Source: Synechococcales cyanobacterium 340R_concoct_173_sub (GTDB lineage Bacteria > Cyanobacteriota > Cyanobacteriia > Leptolyngbyales > Leptolyngbyaceae). Taken from it: a stretch of 12,820 nt of DNA. Positions 1 to 7,451 of this stretch are shown here, piece after piece. How positions within the stretch are numbered: the first letter of the stretch is position 1; every line of letters begins with the position of its first letter. The position numbers and the translations under genes are program-made. The stretch is from the NCBI GenBank assembly GCA_025354065.1, contig JANXNM010000634.1, forward strand, positions 1-12,820, given 5' to 3'. Under the pieces are notes generated by a model. That model worked only from the letters and a program-made list of their open reading frames with translations. It searched no databases and was not told the DNA's origin.

Positions 1-277
1 ATTCGGTATCATCGAAGGTCGTTAAAATCAGGACGCGAATGGTGGGAAAGGCCGAGACGATCGCCCCTGTTGCCGCCACACCATCCATCACAGGCATTCG
101 AATGTCCATTAAAATTACGTCAGGTCGATCCATTGGATCCAAAACATTTAATGCAGCCAGCGCAAATTCACCATGCTCCGCTTCACCCATCACCAGTAAA
201 TCGGGTTCTGGCTTGAGCAACGATCGTAAACCACGGCGAATCAAGGCTTGGTCATCTACTAAAAAAACTCGAATCAC
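1..277 (-). CDS. NarL/LuxR-type response regulator, receiver domain only (3' part beyond the left edge)
   Basis: The visible 92 codons are a CheY-like receiver domain. They show the acidic pair D8-D9 (VFLVDDQ), the phosphoacceptor D58 in LMDIRMPVMDG, and the switch threonine T86 in LILTTFDD. This wording is typical of NarL/FixJ-class regulators, which carry a C-terminal LuxR helix-turn-helix; that part lies outside the window, so DNA binding is inferred. The start is GTG at 277..275: a TAA stop directly precedes it in frame, so nothing longer is possible, and an AGG lies 8 nt upstream. It follows the histidine kinase on the same strand after 75 bp, the usual order for a cognate DesK/LiaS-type kinase and its regulator. 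That gap holds a TATAAT box and a 14-bp palindrome, so it may also have its own promoter. The receiver assignment is secure; the physiological output is unknown. Confidence 0.93.
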   Translation of the reverse strand, partial: MIRVFLVDDQALIRRGLRSLLKPEPDLLVMGEAEHGEFALAALNVLDPMDRPDVILMDIRMPVMDGVAATGAIVSAFPTIRVLILTTFDDTE

Positions 278-306
278 TTATCTTGCCTGAGATTTTGAAC
301 ATACAG

Positions 307-320
307 GGAATCATGATTCC
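307..320. promoter_or_regulatory. Perfect 14-bp palindrome GGAATCATGATTCC between kinase and regulator genes
   Basis: Both halves match exactly with no spacer. It sits 30 bp upstream of the regulator GTG and downstream of the TATAAT box at 346..341, a position where a dimeric regulator could act as a roadblock or in autoregulation. The binding factor is unknown; the adjacent NarL-type regulator is one guess. I saw no second copy in the window. Confidence 0.4.
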
Positions 321-338
321 AGACTAATTCCGATCGCC

Positions 339-350
339 AAATTATAATTT
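339..350 (-). promoter_or_regulatory. Candidate internal promoter -10 box within a 12-bp palindrome, ahead of the response regulator
   Basis: AAATTATAATTT is a perfect 12-bp palindrome containing TATAAT on the minus strand (346..341) and also on the plus strand. On the minus strand the best -35 candidate is TTCAAA at 368..363 with a 16-nt spacer, a 4/6 match. It overlaps the last codons of the kinase gene and would give a leader of roughly 55 nt to the regulator GTG. AT-rich palindromes of this kind also arise by chance. Confidence 0.35.
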
Positions 351-352
351 AG

Positions 353-1639
353 CTAGTCTGGATTTGAAAATAAGACTTCGATACGACACCCCTTTCCGAT
401 CGCCGTCGTAATCGTCAAAACGCCATTCAGCGCTAACGATCGTTCCTCCATACCCTGCAACCCAAACCCGCTTTGAGTCTGCGATCGAATAAAACCAACG
501 CCATCATCTTGAATCACCAATCGCAGGTCTAGCCCCGATCGTTCTAAACCAATTTTCACCGCATTTGCCTGGGCATATTTTGCAATATTAGTTAGCGCTT
601 CTTGCACAATTCGGTAAATTGCAACCCGCAACGACTCCGACAAAGAATTCGCTAAAATCGCGTCAATTTCACAACTCGGGAAAATTTGGGTAGATCGGAA
701 CCAATCTTGCAGCAACAGATCCAAAGCTACGGTCAACGGTTGGGATTTCAGCGGATCCTCCGATCGTAAGCTAGATACAGACTCCCGCACCGATCGTAAG
801 GTCTCCGAGCCAATTCGTTTTGCTTCTTGCAGCAAGTCTTCCGCTTCCACCGGATCGCTTCTTAATAACCGAAGGGCCGCCGCGAGATGTAGATTAAATG
901 CAGTTAGAGAATGACCGAGAGAATCGTGAATTTCCCGAGAGATCCGGTTCCGTTCTTGAAGCGTGGCAAGAGTTTCGACTCTAAGAGCATAGTCACGCAA
1001 TTTAGTATTTGCCCCAGCTAAAGCATCCCGACTCCGACGCTCCGCCAACAATGTTCCGAGTAATACTTGCACAAATAGTAAAACCAATCCTAAGAGTAAA
1101 ATGCTGCTCAAGGTCGTAGTCCAAAGTCTCGACACGACAAGTTCATTCACTTCTATCCGCAAAAAATCGCCAGAAATATCGGGTGTAAGCCGTGCGGCCC
1201 GTCGTAATGCTATTTGCTCTAGCCGAGGCAATCTAAAATTAGTAATGGTATAAATCTGCGCTCCGGCTCCCGTCAAGAATGTGACTGCGGCCAACACCCA
1301 GGAAATTTTTGCCTCAAACATTAGCCCACAGCGCAACACCACCACAATGCAGAGCAACGGCAACAGCCTAAATCCAGTCCCAAAGGCCGCGATCGCCACC
1401 AACCCCACCAATAAAGCACCATAGAACACAGCAGAATATCGCCGTAAATTAGGGCTTGGCAATCGTAAACTACTCAAAATAAAAATCAATACAATTGCTA
1501 AATTCCAGCCCGGTTCATGGGGTACACCGCGTGGTACTCGAAACGGTGGTATCTGAATCAGTTCGCCTAGGGCCGCGATCGTCAACAAACACCATTCAAA
1601 TCGTAATAAAAATTGAAATGGATGATTTTGCAATCTCAC
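353..1639 (-). CDS. Membrane sensor histidine kinase, HisKA_3 family (DesK/LiaS/NarL-partner class)
   Basis: An integral-membrane sensor kinase expected to autophosphorylate on H238 and pass the phosphate to the adjacent response regulator. About six hydrophobic segments occupy residues 11-29, 46-60, 68-87, 92-107, 111-130 and 175-199. The only sizeable loop (about 131-174) would be periplasmic if the N-terminus is cytoplasmic. A short linker (200-230) leads to the HisKA_3 H-box EIHDSLGH (H238), then HATPase_c with N-box N351 (EALTNIAKYA), G1 box D378-DGVGF and G2 box GFGLQGM (391-397), all intact. The start is GTG, 3 nt after the ftsI stop; no convincing ribosome-binding site is visible, so translational coupling to ftsI is likely and a slightly later start cannot be excluded. 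No PAS, GAF or HAMP domain is evident, so the stimulus is probably sensed in or at the membrane. Confidence 0.93.
   Translation of the reverse strand: MRLQNHPFQFLLRFEWCLLTIAALGELIQIPPFRVPRGVPHEPGWNLAIVLIFILSSLRLPSPNLRRYSAVFYGALLVGLVAIAAFGTGFRLLPLLCIVVVLRCGLMFEAKISWVLAAVTFLTGAGAQIYTITNFRLPRLEQIALRRAARLTPDISGDFLRIEVNELVVSRLWTTTLSSILLLGLVLLFVQVLLGTLLAERRSRDALAGANTKLRDYALRVETLATLQERNRISREIHDSLGHSLTAFNLHLAAALRLLRSDPVEAEDLLQEAKRIGSETLRSVRESVSSLRSEDPLKSQPLTVALDLLLQDWFRSTQIFPSCEIDAILANSLSESLRVAIYRIVQEALTNIAKYAQANAVKIGLERSGLDLRLVIQDDGVGFIRSQTQSGFGLQGMEERSLALNGVLTITTAIGKGCRIEVLFSNPD
1389..1396. repeat. HIP1 octamer GCGATCGC
   Basis: Exact copy of the highly iterated palindrome typical of many cyanobacterial genomes, inside the kinase gene. 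Confidence 0.9.
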
Positions 1640-1642
1640 AAC

Positions 1643-3427
1643 TTAGGGATCTGGTTTACTCGGGGGCACTTGCTCGATTCCAGCGACGACCTTGATCACT
1701 TCACTCACAATAGGAGCGGCAGTAGTCCCGCCGTACGCTTGACCTTTGGGTTCATCCAAGACGGATAGCACCACATAACGAGGATTGTCCACTGGGAAGA
1801 TTCCCACAAAACTGGTAATAAATCGAGAGTCCGAATAGCCCCCTCCGCCCTCCGCTGCTTTTTGCGCCGTCCCAGTTTTCCCCGCCACCCGGAATCCCGG
1901 CACTTGGGCCGCTTTCCCGGTTCCACTATCGACCACCGCCTCCATCATCCGAAGAATCGCTTTAGTATTTTTAGGTGAAAAAATCTGCTTCGGCATCGAC
2001 TGCTTCGGTTGCCAAAACGGTCGTCCTTGACTGTCATAAAGCCCTTTCACCACATGAGGTGTGACCATTTTTCCACCATTGGCCAGCATGGCATGTAGTT
2101 TCGCAAGCTGAATCGGAGTCATGGAAAACCCTTGCCCAAAGGCGGTGGTTGCCACTTCAATAGGCGATTCCATGTAGGTTTGGCGGGGTTTTAGGTAGCC
2201 TGGGGCCTCAAAGGGCAGGTCAACGCCCGTAGATTGCGCCAGACCGATGCGCTCTAACCAACTGTAATAGACCGATGGCTTCATGGTTTGGGCAATGCGG
2301 ACCATGCCAACGTTACTGGAGTAGCGCATTACGTCCGTTAAGCTCAGTGACCCACGCGCTGCATTGTCTGAATTACTAATGGGCCAGCCTCCTACCACAA
2401 TAGTTCCAGAATCATTGAAGTAATCGCCAAGTTTTATAGTGCCTGCTTCTAGGGCGATCGCGACATTAATCGGTTTAAAGGTTGATCCCGGTTCATACAG
2501 ATCCGTCAGACCCCAATTTTTCAATACGGCGAAATCTTTGACGTTCCAATATTCATTGGGATCAAACCTGGGGCTATTAACCATAGATAAAATAGATCCA
2601 TCCTGGGAATCCATCACAATCACTAAGCCCCGTTTTGCCCCAAAGGTCGAGACTTGCCGATCGACAATCTCCTGCACCGCCCGTTGCATTCGACTATCTA
2701 TAGTTAGCTGAAGGTGTTGATCATCTTGATGGACAAACCCATTGGGAACCCCTTCGGGCAAAATTGAGCCACCGCCTGTTTTGTTCAGCCGAACTGATTT
2801 TTCGCGGGGTTTTAGAAGATGCTCATAGGTAGTTTCAATGCCGCCTTGGCTCTTTTGCTCCAGATCGACATATCCAGTGATGTTCGCCAACAAATCTTGT
2901 TGTGGATAGACCCGACGAGAAGAAGGAATGAAGTCGATGCCGTCAATGCGGAGGTCTTTAATTCGTTGGGCCGTATTTTCTTCTAACTGGTCTATTAATC
3001 TGATCCCCGTCTTGCTGCCATCAAATTTCTTTTGAAGTTCAACCGGATTTTGATTTACCAAAGGAGCGAGTAAATTTGCCACCTCTTGATTACTTCTTTT
3101 ATCAAAATATCGTGGATGAACGAAGACTGTATAGACCTGTTCATCCATAGCGATCGCGTTGCCATTACGATCGACCACTGGACGACGCGGAGTGAACGGT
3201 TTTAATAAAGTTGTCTGCTGCTGTTTTGCGCGAGTTACTAAATCAGCCGCTTGAAAGACCTGAAGTCGCAAAAGATTAATCCCCAGTAACCCACAGCCGA
3301 CAAGTAACACTATCCACACGAAACGCAGTCGGGACAGCGTGGGTTTTGCATTAGGCAATGCCGGAATTTGTCGAGCTAGCGATCGTTGGTGAGAAGATCG
3401 TTGGCGAGAAGGATAGGGACGAGCCAT
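1643..3427 (-). CDS. ftsI: Septal peptidoglycan D,D-transpeptidase FtsI (class B penicillin-binding protein, PBP3-like)
   Basis: Cross-links peptidoglycan at the division septum as part of the FtsW-FtsI synthase. A basic cytoplasmic tail (1-34) precedes one membrane anchor (about 35-55). A PBP dimerisation/pedestal domain follows (about 75-235, with RRPVVDRNGN at 81-90). The transpeptidase domain (about 260-575) has the acyl-enzyme serine S315 in STFK, the SSN motif at 370-372 and KTGT at 517-520. All active-site motifs are intact, and 594 residues is close to E. coli FtsI (588). No PASTA repeats are present. The ATG start lies 5 bp after the FtsL-like gene and the stop lies 3 bp before the kinase start, giving a tight operon. 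FtsI is preferred over an elongation-type PBP2 because of the upstream FtsL-like gene and the ending YGGTTAAPIVSEV, typical of the FtsI/SpoVD group. The tail contains a 5-residue tandem duplication. Confidence 0.93.
   Translation of the reverse strand: MARPYPSRQRSSHQRSLARQIPALPNAKPTLSRLRFVWIVLLVGCGLLGINLLRLQVFQAADLVTRAKQQQTTLLKPFTPRRPVVDRNGNAIAMDEQVYTVFVHPRYFDKRSNQEVANLLAPLVNQNPVELQKKFDGSKTGIRLIDQLEENTAQRIKDLRIDGIDFIPSSRRVYPQQDLLANITGYVDLEQKSQGGIETTYEHLLKPREKSVRLNKTGGGSILPEGVPNGFVHQDDQHLQLTIDSRMQRAVQEIVDRQVSTFGAKRGLVIVMDSQDGSILSMVNSPRFDPNEYWNVKDFAVLKNWGLTDLYEPGSTFKPINVAIALEAGTIKLGDYFNDSGTIVVGGWPISNSDNAARGSLSLTDVMRYSSNVGMVRIAQTMKPSVYYSWLERIGLAQSTGVDLPFEAPGYLKPRQTYMESPIEVATTAFGQGFSMTPIQLAKLHAMLANGGKMVTPHVVKGLYDSQGRPFWQPKQSMPKQIFSPKNTKAILRMMEAVVDSGTGKAAQVPGFRVAGKTGTAQKAAEGGGGYSDSRFITSFVGIFPVDNPRYVVLSVLDEPKGQAYGGTTAAPIVSEVIKVVAGIEQVPPSKPDP
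2454..2461. repeat. HIP1 octamer GCGATCGC
   Basis: Exact HIP1 copy inside ftsI. Confidence 0.9.
3150..3157. repeat. HIP1 octamer GCGATCGC
   Basis: Exact HIP1 copy inside ftsI, near its 5' end. Confidence 0.9.
3381..3410 (-). repeat. 15-bp tandem duplication in the 5' end of ftsI
   Basis: Plus-strand GATCGTTGGTGAGAA (3381-3395) is followed directly by GATCGTTGGCGAGAA (3396-3410), with one mismatch. It is in frame and encodes the consecutive pentapeptides SRQRS (residues 7-11) and SHQRS (12-16) of the FtsI cytoplasmic tail. Confidence 0.85.
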
Positions 3428-3432
3428 GATGT

Positions 3433-4047
3433 TTAATATCCGATCGGCGTGATGGGTTTGGCATTGCGGTCAGGACCCATGTTGTGGGTGGGGAGAGGGG
3501 GCCGAAGAGGTGCGGAGGGAATCACCACCATATGATCAGAATTGCGGGGCACGAGTCCATACTGTTTTGGATCAGTGCGGCGAGCAATATCATTTTTCAT
3601 CAATTCACTTCCCTTCAAGATCTGTCTCTCGTCGCGTCGCAAGGTATCGAGACGATTATAATTTTTTCCCCAGAGCTGTTGAGAATAGACCGCCCAACCA
3701 TAGGTAATAACAGCGCTACCCACTAAAAGTAAAGCGACCATAACGGAGAGATTCTCAATCTTTTTCAAGGCACGGAGCCAGACAGGAAGAGGTGTCCGAT
3801 CGGGCATTGCTTTGAGAGGCGATCGGAGCGATCGTCCCTTTAATAGCTCTAATGGCGTGGGCACAGGCGATCGGGATACAGATCGGGATACAAAGGATTT
3901 GGGAATGCGGCGAACCGTATTTCCAGTACTTCCTATCCTTTGAGGCGATCTGGGCATTGATTGACTCGAAAAATCTCGTAACGGCTGAGACGCATACGAG
4001 GACGATCGTTGTTGAGTGCGACGAGGGGTCGGGCGAGAGCGAACCAT
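3433..4047 (-). CDS. FtsL-like divisome protein (single-pass, coiled coil)
   Basis: A bitopic membrane protein that probably plays the FtsL part in the FtsQLB-type complex activating FtsI. Residues 1-96 form a long Arg/Ser/Pro-rich cytoplasmic tail. One membrane segment spans about 99-121. A charged, helix-forming stretch (about 122-157) has the register of a short FtsL/DivIC coiled coil. After it comes DIARRTDPKQYGLVPRNSDH then MVVIP, which resembles the FtsL ending in which an 'IA..LGMV.P....V' pattern closes the coiled coil. A Pro-rich tail ends the protein. At 204 residues it is much longer than E. coli FtsL (121), mainly because of the N-terminal tail. The ATG at 4047 has an AGG about 8 nt upstream. 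Placement 5 bp before ftsI matches the ftsL-ftsI order of other bacteria. Sequence similarity is weak, so the name rests on architecture, the C-terminal pattern and context. Confidence 0.7.
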   Translation of the reverse strand: MVRSRPTPRRTQQRSSSYASQPLRDFSSQSMPRSPQRIGSTGNTVRRIPKSFVSRSVSRSPVPTPLELLKGRSLRSPLKAMPDRTPLPVWLRALKKIENLSVMVALLLVGSAVITYGWAVYSQQLWGKNYNRLDTLRRDERQILKGSELMKNDIARRTDPKQYGLVPRNSDHMVVIPSAPLRPPLPTHNMGPDRNAKPITPIGY

Positions 4048-4074
4048 AACAAACCTGTCAGCAAAAAAGACTGA

Positions 4075-4104
4075 TACCTAGTCCCGATAAAGGGCGCTTG
4101 TCAA
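4075..4104 (-). promoter_or_regulatory. Candidate promoter of the ftsL-ftsI-kinase-regulator unit
   Basis: A perfect -35 TTGACA lies at 4104..4099 on the minus strand. At an 18-nt spacer the hexamer is TAGGTA (4080..4075), a poor -10. The start codon would be about 20-30 nt downstream of transcription start. Support comes mainly from the -35 box and position; a weak -10 could mean an activator or group-2 sigma factor is needed. The rest of 4048-4220 shows no convincing terminator for the gene ending at 4221. Confidence 0.4.
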
Positions 4105-4220
4105 AAAATCGTAAAACACACAGGGAGTGAAAAGTAGTGTAACCGGAGACTCCTGAATTGCGATCGAAATTTCAATGTTTCTCCTTGGTCGGATCCACAG
4201 GTCTAGGAGTTTTGAGATTT

Positions 4221-7100
4221 TTATTTCGACTTCGCCTCCCGTCCCGTTTCAGCAGCTGGCAACATCAATCGCGTCATAATGCGACCATCATCTAGCTGCG
4301 TTAGGGTGAGTTGTGCCCCCATAACCCGCAGGACTTCCTTACAAATTGCAAGATGCATTCCAGGCGGTTGGTTAAGCAAGCTTGGAGCGAGGGGATCCAT
4401 AGGTTGAGTAGCTTCCAATTCTTTAATCAATCTGGGTTCAATTGTCCCATCATCCGTAATCGCGACTTCGACCCAGCGAGGATCAGATTGACGACACCAA
4501 ATATCGATGCGCTTCCCGGCCTCCGATCGTTGCCCTGCAATGGAAATCACTTCATACAGCACCATTTCCAACTTATTTATGTCACCAATAATAATTGGGT
4601 TGCTCTCTTGGTGAACCTGAGACCAGATCTGACGCTGCTTTAATAAGACATCAGCCCGATCGATCGCCCGCCTTAAAACGCCCAATAGCGGGACGCTCTC
4701 TTGACGATATTGCATCTGCCAAGCTTCATTCAATAACGCCGACTGTACAGGGGCCATGGCATCTGCGATTTGGCGCAAAATCTGTTGGTTACGAGTGGCC
4801 GCCAAAGCATCTTGACTAGCGGGTTTGGCAGCTTTAATTAGGCGCTGAATGCCGACTTGAACGCTGCGATGTAATTCTTCTAGGTGACGATGTTTGTACC
4901 AACTAATTTGCTCAAGTTTGAGACGTTCAAACTGCAACACAGACTCTAGTTTTAGGTGGCGACGAGCAGCAGCTAACTGGCCAGCTAATACGCTGAGAGT
5001 ATTAATCGCCTGTTCATCCCAATGGCGTTCATCTCGCAACGCTAAACACAGCAACCCAGTGGATTCATCATCGGGATTGGTCCGCAGGGCAATAGCAAGA
5101 ATTTGTCCCATACCTTGAGCATTGAGCCACTGGCGGGTTTCACCAGGAATCTGGGACGGGGTGAAAATTAAGACGGAGTTATTCTGTTGGGCCATACGAA
5201 TCAGGGGATCGGCATGAACAGAGACTTTGGTGTTGGGCAGGAGTAGATACTGGCGATCCATAATTTGAGGCAGTACCAGTCGTCCCGTCCGACGGCCAGG
5301 AAACCAGGAGACAAGGAAGGTCAGCTGGGCATCTAAAACTTGAGAAATGGTTCTGAGGGCCACTTGTTCTACTTCATCAATAGAGTCACTACTCTGGATC
5401 AATTGAATAGCGCGCTGGGTATTTTGGTTTAGCTTGGATTCTTGTTCTAGTTTGCGCTGCAATTGCCACTGATTCAAAATCACGCCGAGTTGCTGGGCCA
5501 CTAATTTCACTAAGTGGGTTTCCTGAGCCATCCAGGCACGCGGGGTATTGTGACAGACCAGCAATAATCCTTCCAACCGATGACCGGGACAAGTGGTGGT
5601 CAATAAAACCGATCGTACTCCCAAATCCCACAGAACACTGCGCCAAGCGGCAAGTCGTAAATCATCTTCGAGATCTTCAATAGCCAGTCCCTGGTTGCTA
5701 CGCTCTACCATCTGAAAATCTATCTCGCTTAAGGACGGAAGCTGAACTAAGGCACTGCTACGACGATTGCGGGGTTGATGTTGATAGCAGACCTCAAAAT
5801 TTCCCGTAGCCCGATCGTACAGAACCACCATAAAGCGCTCAACTTTGAGCCGATCGGTCAACAACTGTGCCGATCGATTCAGGGTCACTTTCCAATCTTC
5901 CGAACTGTAAAGCGATCGGGCAATTTCAGCCATCAGCGACTGATCCATTTGGGTCTGCTGGATCACAGATTCCATTTTCTCCAAGGGAGCCATCAACGCA
6001 ATAAGCTGACCCACACCCCTCAGATATTGTTTTTCTTCCTCTTGCCAAATTCGCGGTTCATTTCCTTCAATGGCCACAAAGCCCAGCAGTTGATTTTGAT
6101 AAAGAATAGGGGCAGCAAGGAGCGATCGTGCCCGAATCAGTTGCATCAAGCGCGAAGTAGCATCGGCCTTGAGGGAGCTGTGGGCTTCCCCGATCGCCAC
6201 AACTTGATCTTGAACAAGCTGTAGATAAAAGCTATTGATTTCTTGAGCCGTAATACCGGAAGCTGCTGTAGTGTTGTCGAGTAAACTCTTAACCCTTGGC
6301 GCTTGATTGGTTAGTCGTCGCCAGAAGTAGCGCTTATCGGATTCAAACCAATACAAACTAGTCCGAGACGGGTCTAAAAACTGATGCGTTTCTTCAATGA
6401 CGGCCTCTAGTCGTCGGCCAAAATTAGGTAAACCTCTAACAACTTCTAAATTACTCAAAAGTGGTTTATCAGGGCGTTTTTGCTGCTGACGTTGCGACTC
6501 TAATTCCAGGTGAGATAGGGATGCTGAAAATGCGCCCAAAACAATATTCAATACCGCTTTCTCTGGAGTTCCTGGAAAGGTTCCCCAGTGCTGCGAGCCT
6601 AAGATTAAAACTCCAATGCACCGATCGCGGTGACACATAGGAAACAACATCGTGCCTTGAATGTCGTATTTCTGAGCCGTTTTACACAATTCGCCTGCCC
6701 GCATTTCCTGCCGTAAATCAGCCAAAGCCAAAGAGCGTTGCTGAATCACCACTTGTTCTAAAATATCGCCAGATAGAAGCTGTATCTTTTGAGTCAGCGG
6801 ATTCATACGATCTTCTGAGAATCTCATGAATCCAGTTCTCGCCATATTAGATGGAGCGGACCCATTTTTAGACTCGGCGGTGTCCGGAAGACAACCTCCT
6901 TTGCCAATGATGTGATGATTTACTCGATCGTACAGTCCCAACCAAATTAACCCATGCTCCTGACGAAATGAGGTTTTGAGGTAGCTAAGTAGGGACTCAA
7001 TTAATACTTCATCAGTCTTCGCTTCCAGCAGGGTTTGCAGGACTTGTCCTAAGGAAATAAGGCTATGTTCTTGCAGATTTGGCTCTTTAAGAGGACCCAT
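4221..7100 (-). CDS. Multi-GAF protein with degenerate histidine-kinase-like C-terminus
   Basis: A 959-residue soluble protein without membrane segments. Four GAF-like domains can be read at about 20-200, 225-370, 388-545 and 562-715, each with the recurrent pattern of a hydrophobic 'aPI...LLGFVAIEG' strand and a following helix. No phytochrome or cyanobacteriochrome chromophore cysteine motif is obvious. Residues 725-830 resemble a dimerisation/H-box helix pair (WYKHRHLEELHRSV, 734-747). Residues 835-950 follow the HATPase_c outline, but the N-box is LYEVISIAG (E850 and I854 where Asn is expected), the G1 box is DDGTIEP (second Gly missing) and the G2 box is PGMHLAIC (H916 in place of Gly). 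It is thus either a pseudokinase or a divergent kinase. The ATG at 7100 has no clear Shine-Dalgarno. It is separated from the ftsL unit by 173 bp and is divergent from pyrD. The ligand is unknown. Confidence 0.8.
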   Translation of the reverse strand: MGPLKEPNLQEHSLISLGQVLQTLLEAKTDEVLIESLLSYLKTSFRQEHGLIWLGLYDRVNHHIIGKGGCLPDTAESKNGSAPSNMARTGFMRFSEDRMNPLTQKIQLLSGDILEQVVIQQRSLALADLRQEMRAGELCKTAQKYDIQGTMLFPMCHRDRCIGVLILGSQHWGTFPGTPEKAVLNIVLGAFSASLSHLELESQRQQQKRPDKPLLSNLEVVRGLPNFGRRLEAVIEETHQFLDPSRTSLYWFESDKRYFWRRLTNQAPRVKSLLDNTTAASGITAQEINSFYLQLVQDQVVAIGEAHSSLKADATSRLMQLIRARSLLAAPILYQNQLLGFVAIEGNEPRIWQEEEKQYLRGVGQLIALMAPLEKMESVIQQTQMDQSLMAEIARSLYSSEDWKVTLNRSAQLLTDRLKVERFMVVLYDRATGNFEVCYQHQPRNRRSSALVQLPSLSEIDFQMVERSNQGLAIEDLEDDLRLAAWRSVLWDLGVRSVLLTTTCPGHRLEGLLLVCHNTPRAWMAQETHLVKLVAQQLGVILNQWQLQRKLEQESKLNQNTQRAIQLIQSSDSIDEVEQVALRTISQVLDAQLTFLVSWFPGRRTGRLVLPQIMDRQYLLLPNTKVSVHADPLIRMAQQNNSVLIFTPSQIPGETRQWLNAQGMGQILAIALRTNPDDESTGLLCLALRDERHWDEQAINTLSVLAGQLAAARRHLKLESVLQFERLKLEQISWYKHRHLEELHRSVQVGIQRLIKAAKPASQDALAATRNQQILRQIADAMAPVQSALLNEAWQMQYRQESVPLLGVLRRAIDRADVLLKQRQIWSQVHQESNPIIIGDINKLEMVLYEVISIAGQRSEAGKRIDIWCRQSDPRWVEVAITDDGTIEPRLIKELEATQPMDPLAPSLLNQPPGMHLAICKEVLRVMGAQLTLTQLDDGRIMTRLMLPAAETGREAKSK

Positions 7101-7419
7101 GGTACAACAGCATTAACAAGGTGAACGGGAAATGAACAATAATTGCCACATAATCTTAGAAATGAGGCTGGATCTGGAGGATTAGGAATACTGTCTACTG
7201 GGTGGTATTCGCAATAATGTCGGTAAATAGCCCTAATTGGCTAAATTTAAGTGGCTAATGTAATTAAGTTTGTGAAGCGGTCTAAATCAGTGTTCATGAG
7301 TGAGAAGCTCTGGCTACAGGGTTCATAACGAGAAATAAACGCCCTAGAAATTTTATGGTTTTACTTACACAATACCTCTCAACGCTGGAAATGAACGCGA
7401 ATCTCAAATTCAAAGGATA

Positions 7420-7434
7420 TTTGATAGAATCAAA
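7420..7434 (+). promoter_or_regulatory. pyrD -10 box inside an inverted repeat (possible operator)
   Basis: TTTGAT-AGA-ATCAAA is a perfect 6-bp inverted repeat with a 3-bp centre. It contains TAGAAT (7425-7430), a 5/6 match to TATAAT, which would start transcription about 20 nt before the pyrD TTG. No good -35 box is visible 16-18 nt upstream. Overlap of -10 and dyad would suit control by a repressor, but that is inference. Confidence 0.35.
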
Positions 7435-7447
7435 TCGATTTTAACCC

Positions 7448-7451
7448 GGAG
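7448..7451 (+). promoter_or_regulatory. Ribosome-binding site fixing the pyrD TTG start
   Basis: GGAG followed by a 6-nt spacer leads to TTG at 7458. It is the best-spaced Shine-Dalgarno in front of this reading frame and supports the unusual start codon. Confidence 0.7.

Noticed and set aside
1705..1926. 73-codon minus-strand frame overlapping the end of ftsI
   Set aside because: Alternate frame of ftsI in the region encoding its KTGT motif; no independent support.
4144..4152. GGAGACTCC as a terminator hairpin
   Set aside because: The 4-bp arms leave a 1-nt loop and there is no T-run; it cannot form a stable terminator.
5775..6224. 149-codon open frame on the plus strand
   Set aside because: Antisense to the multi-GAF gene, with low-complexity translation and no ribosome-binding site.
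4221..7100. Pseudogene or frameshift as explanation for the degenerate kinase motifs
   Set aside because: The 959-codon frame is continuous and the helices around the altered motifs remain regular, so a maintained divergent domain is more likely than decay.
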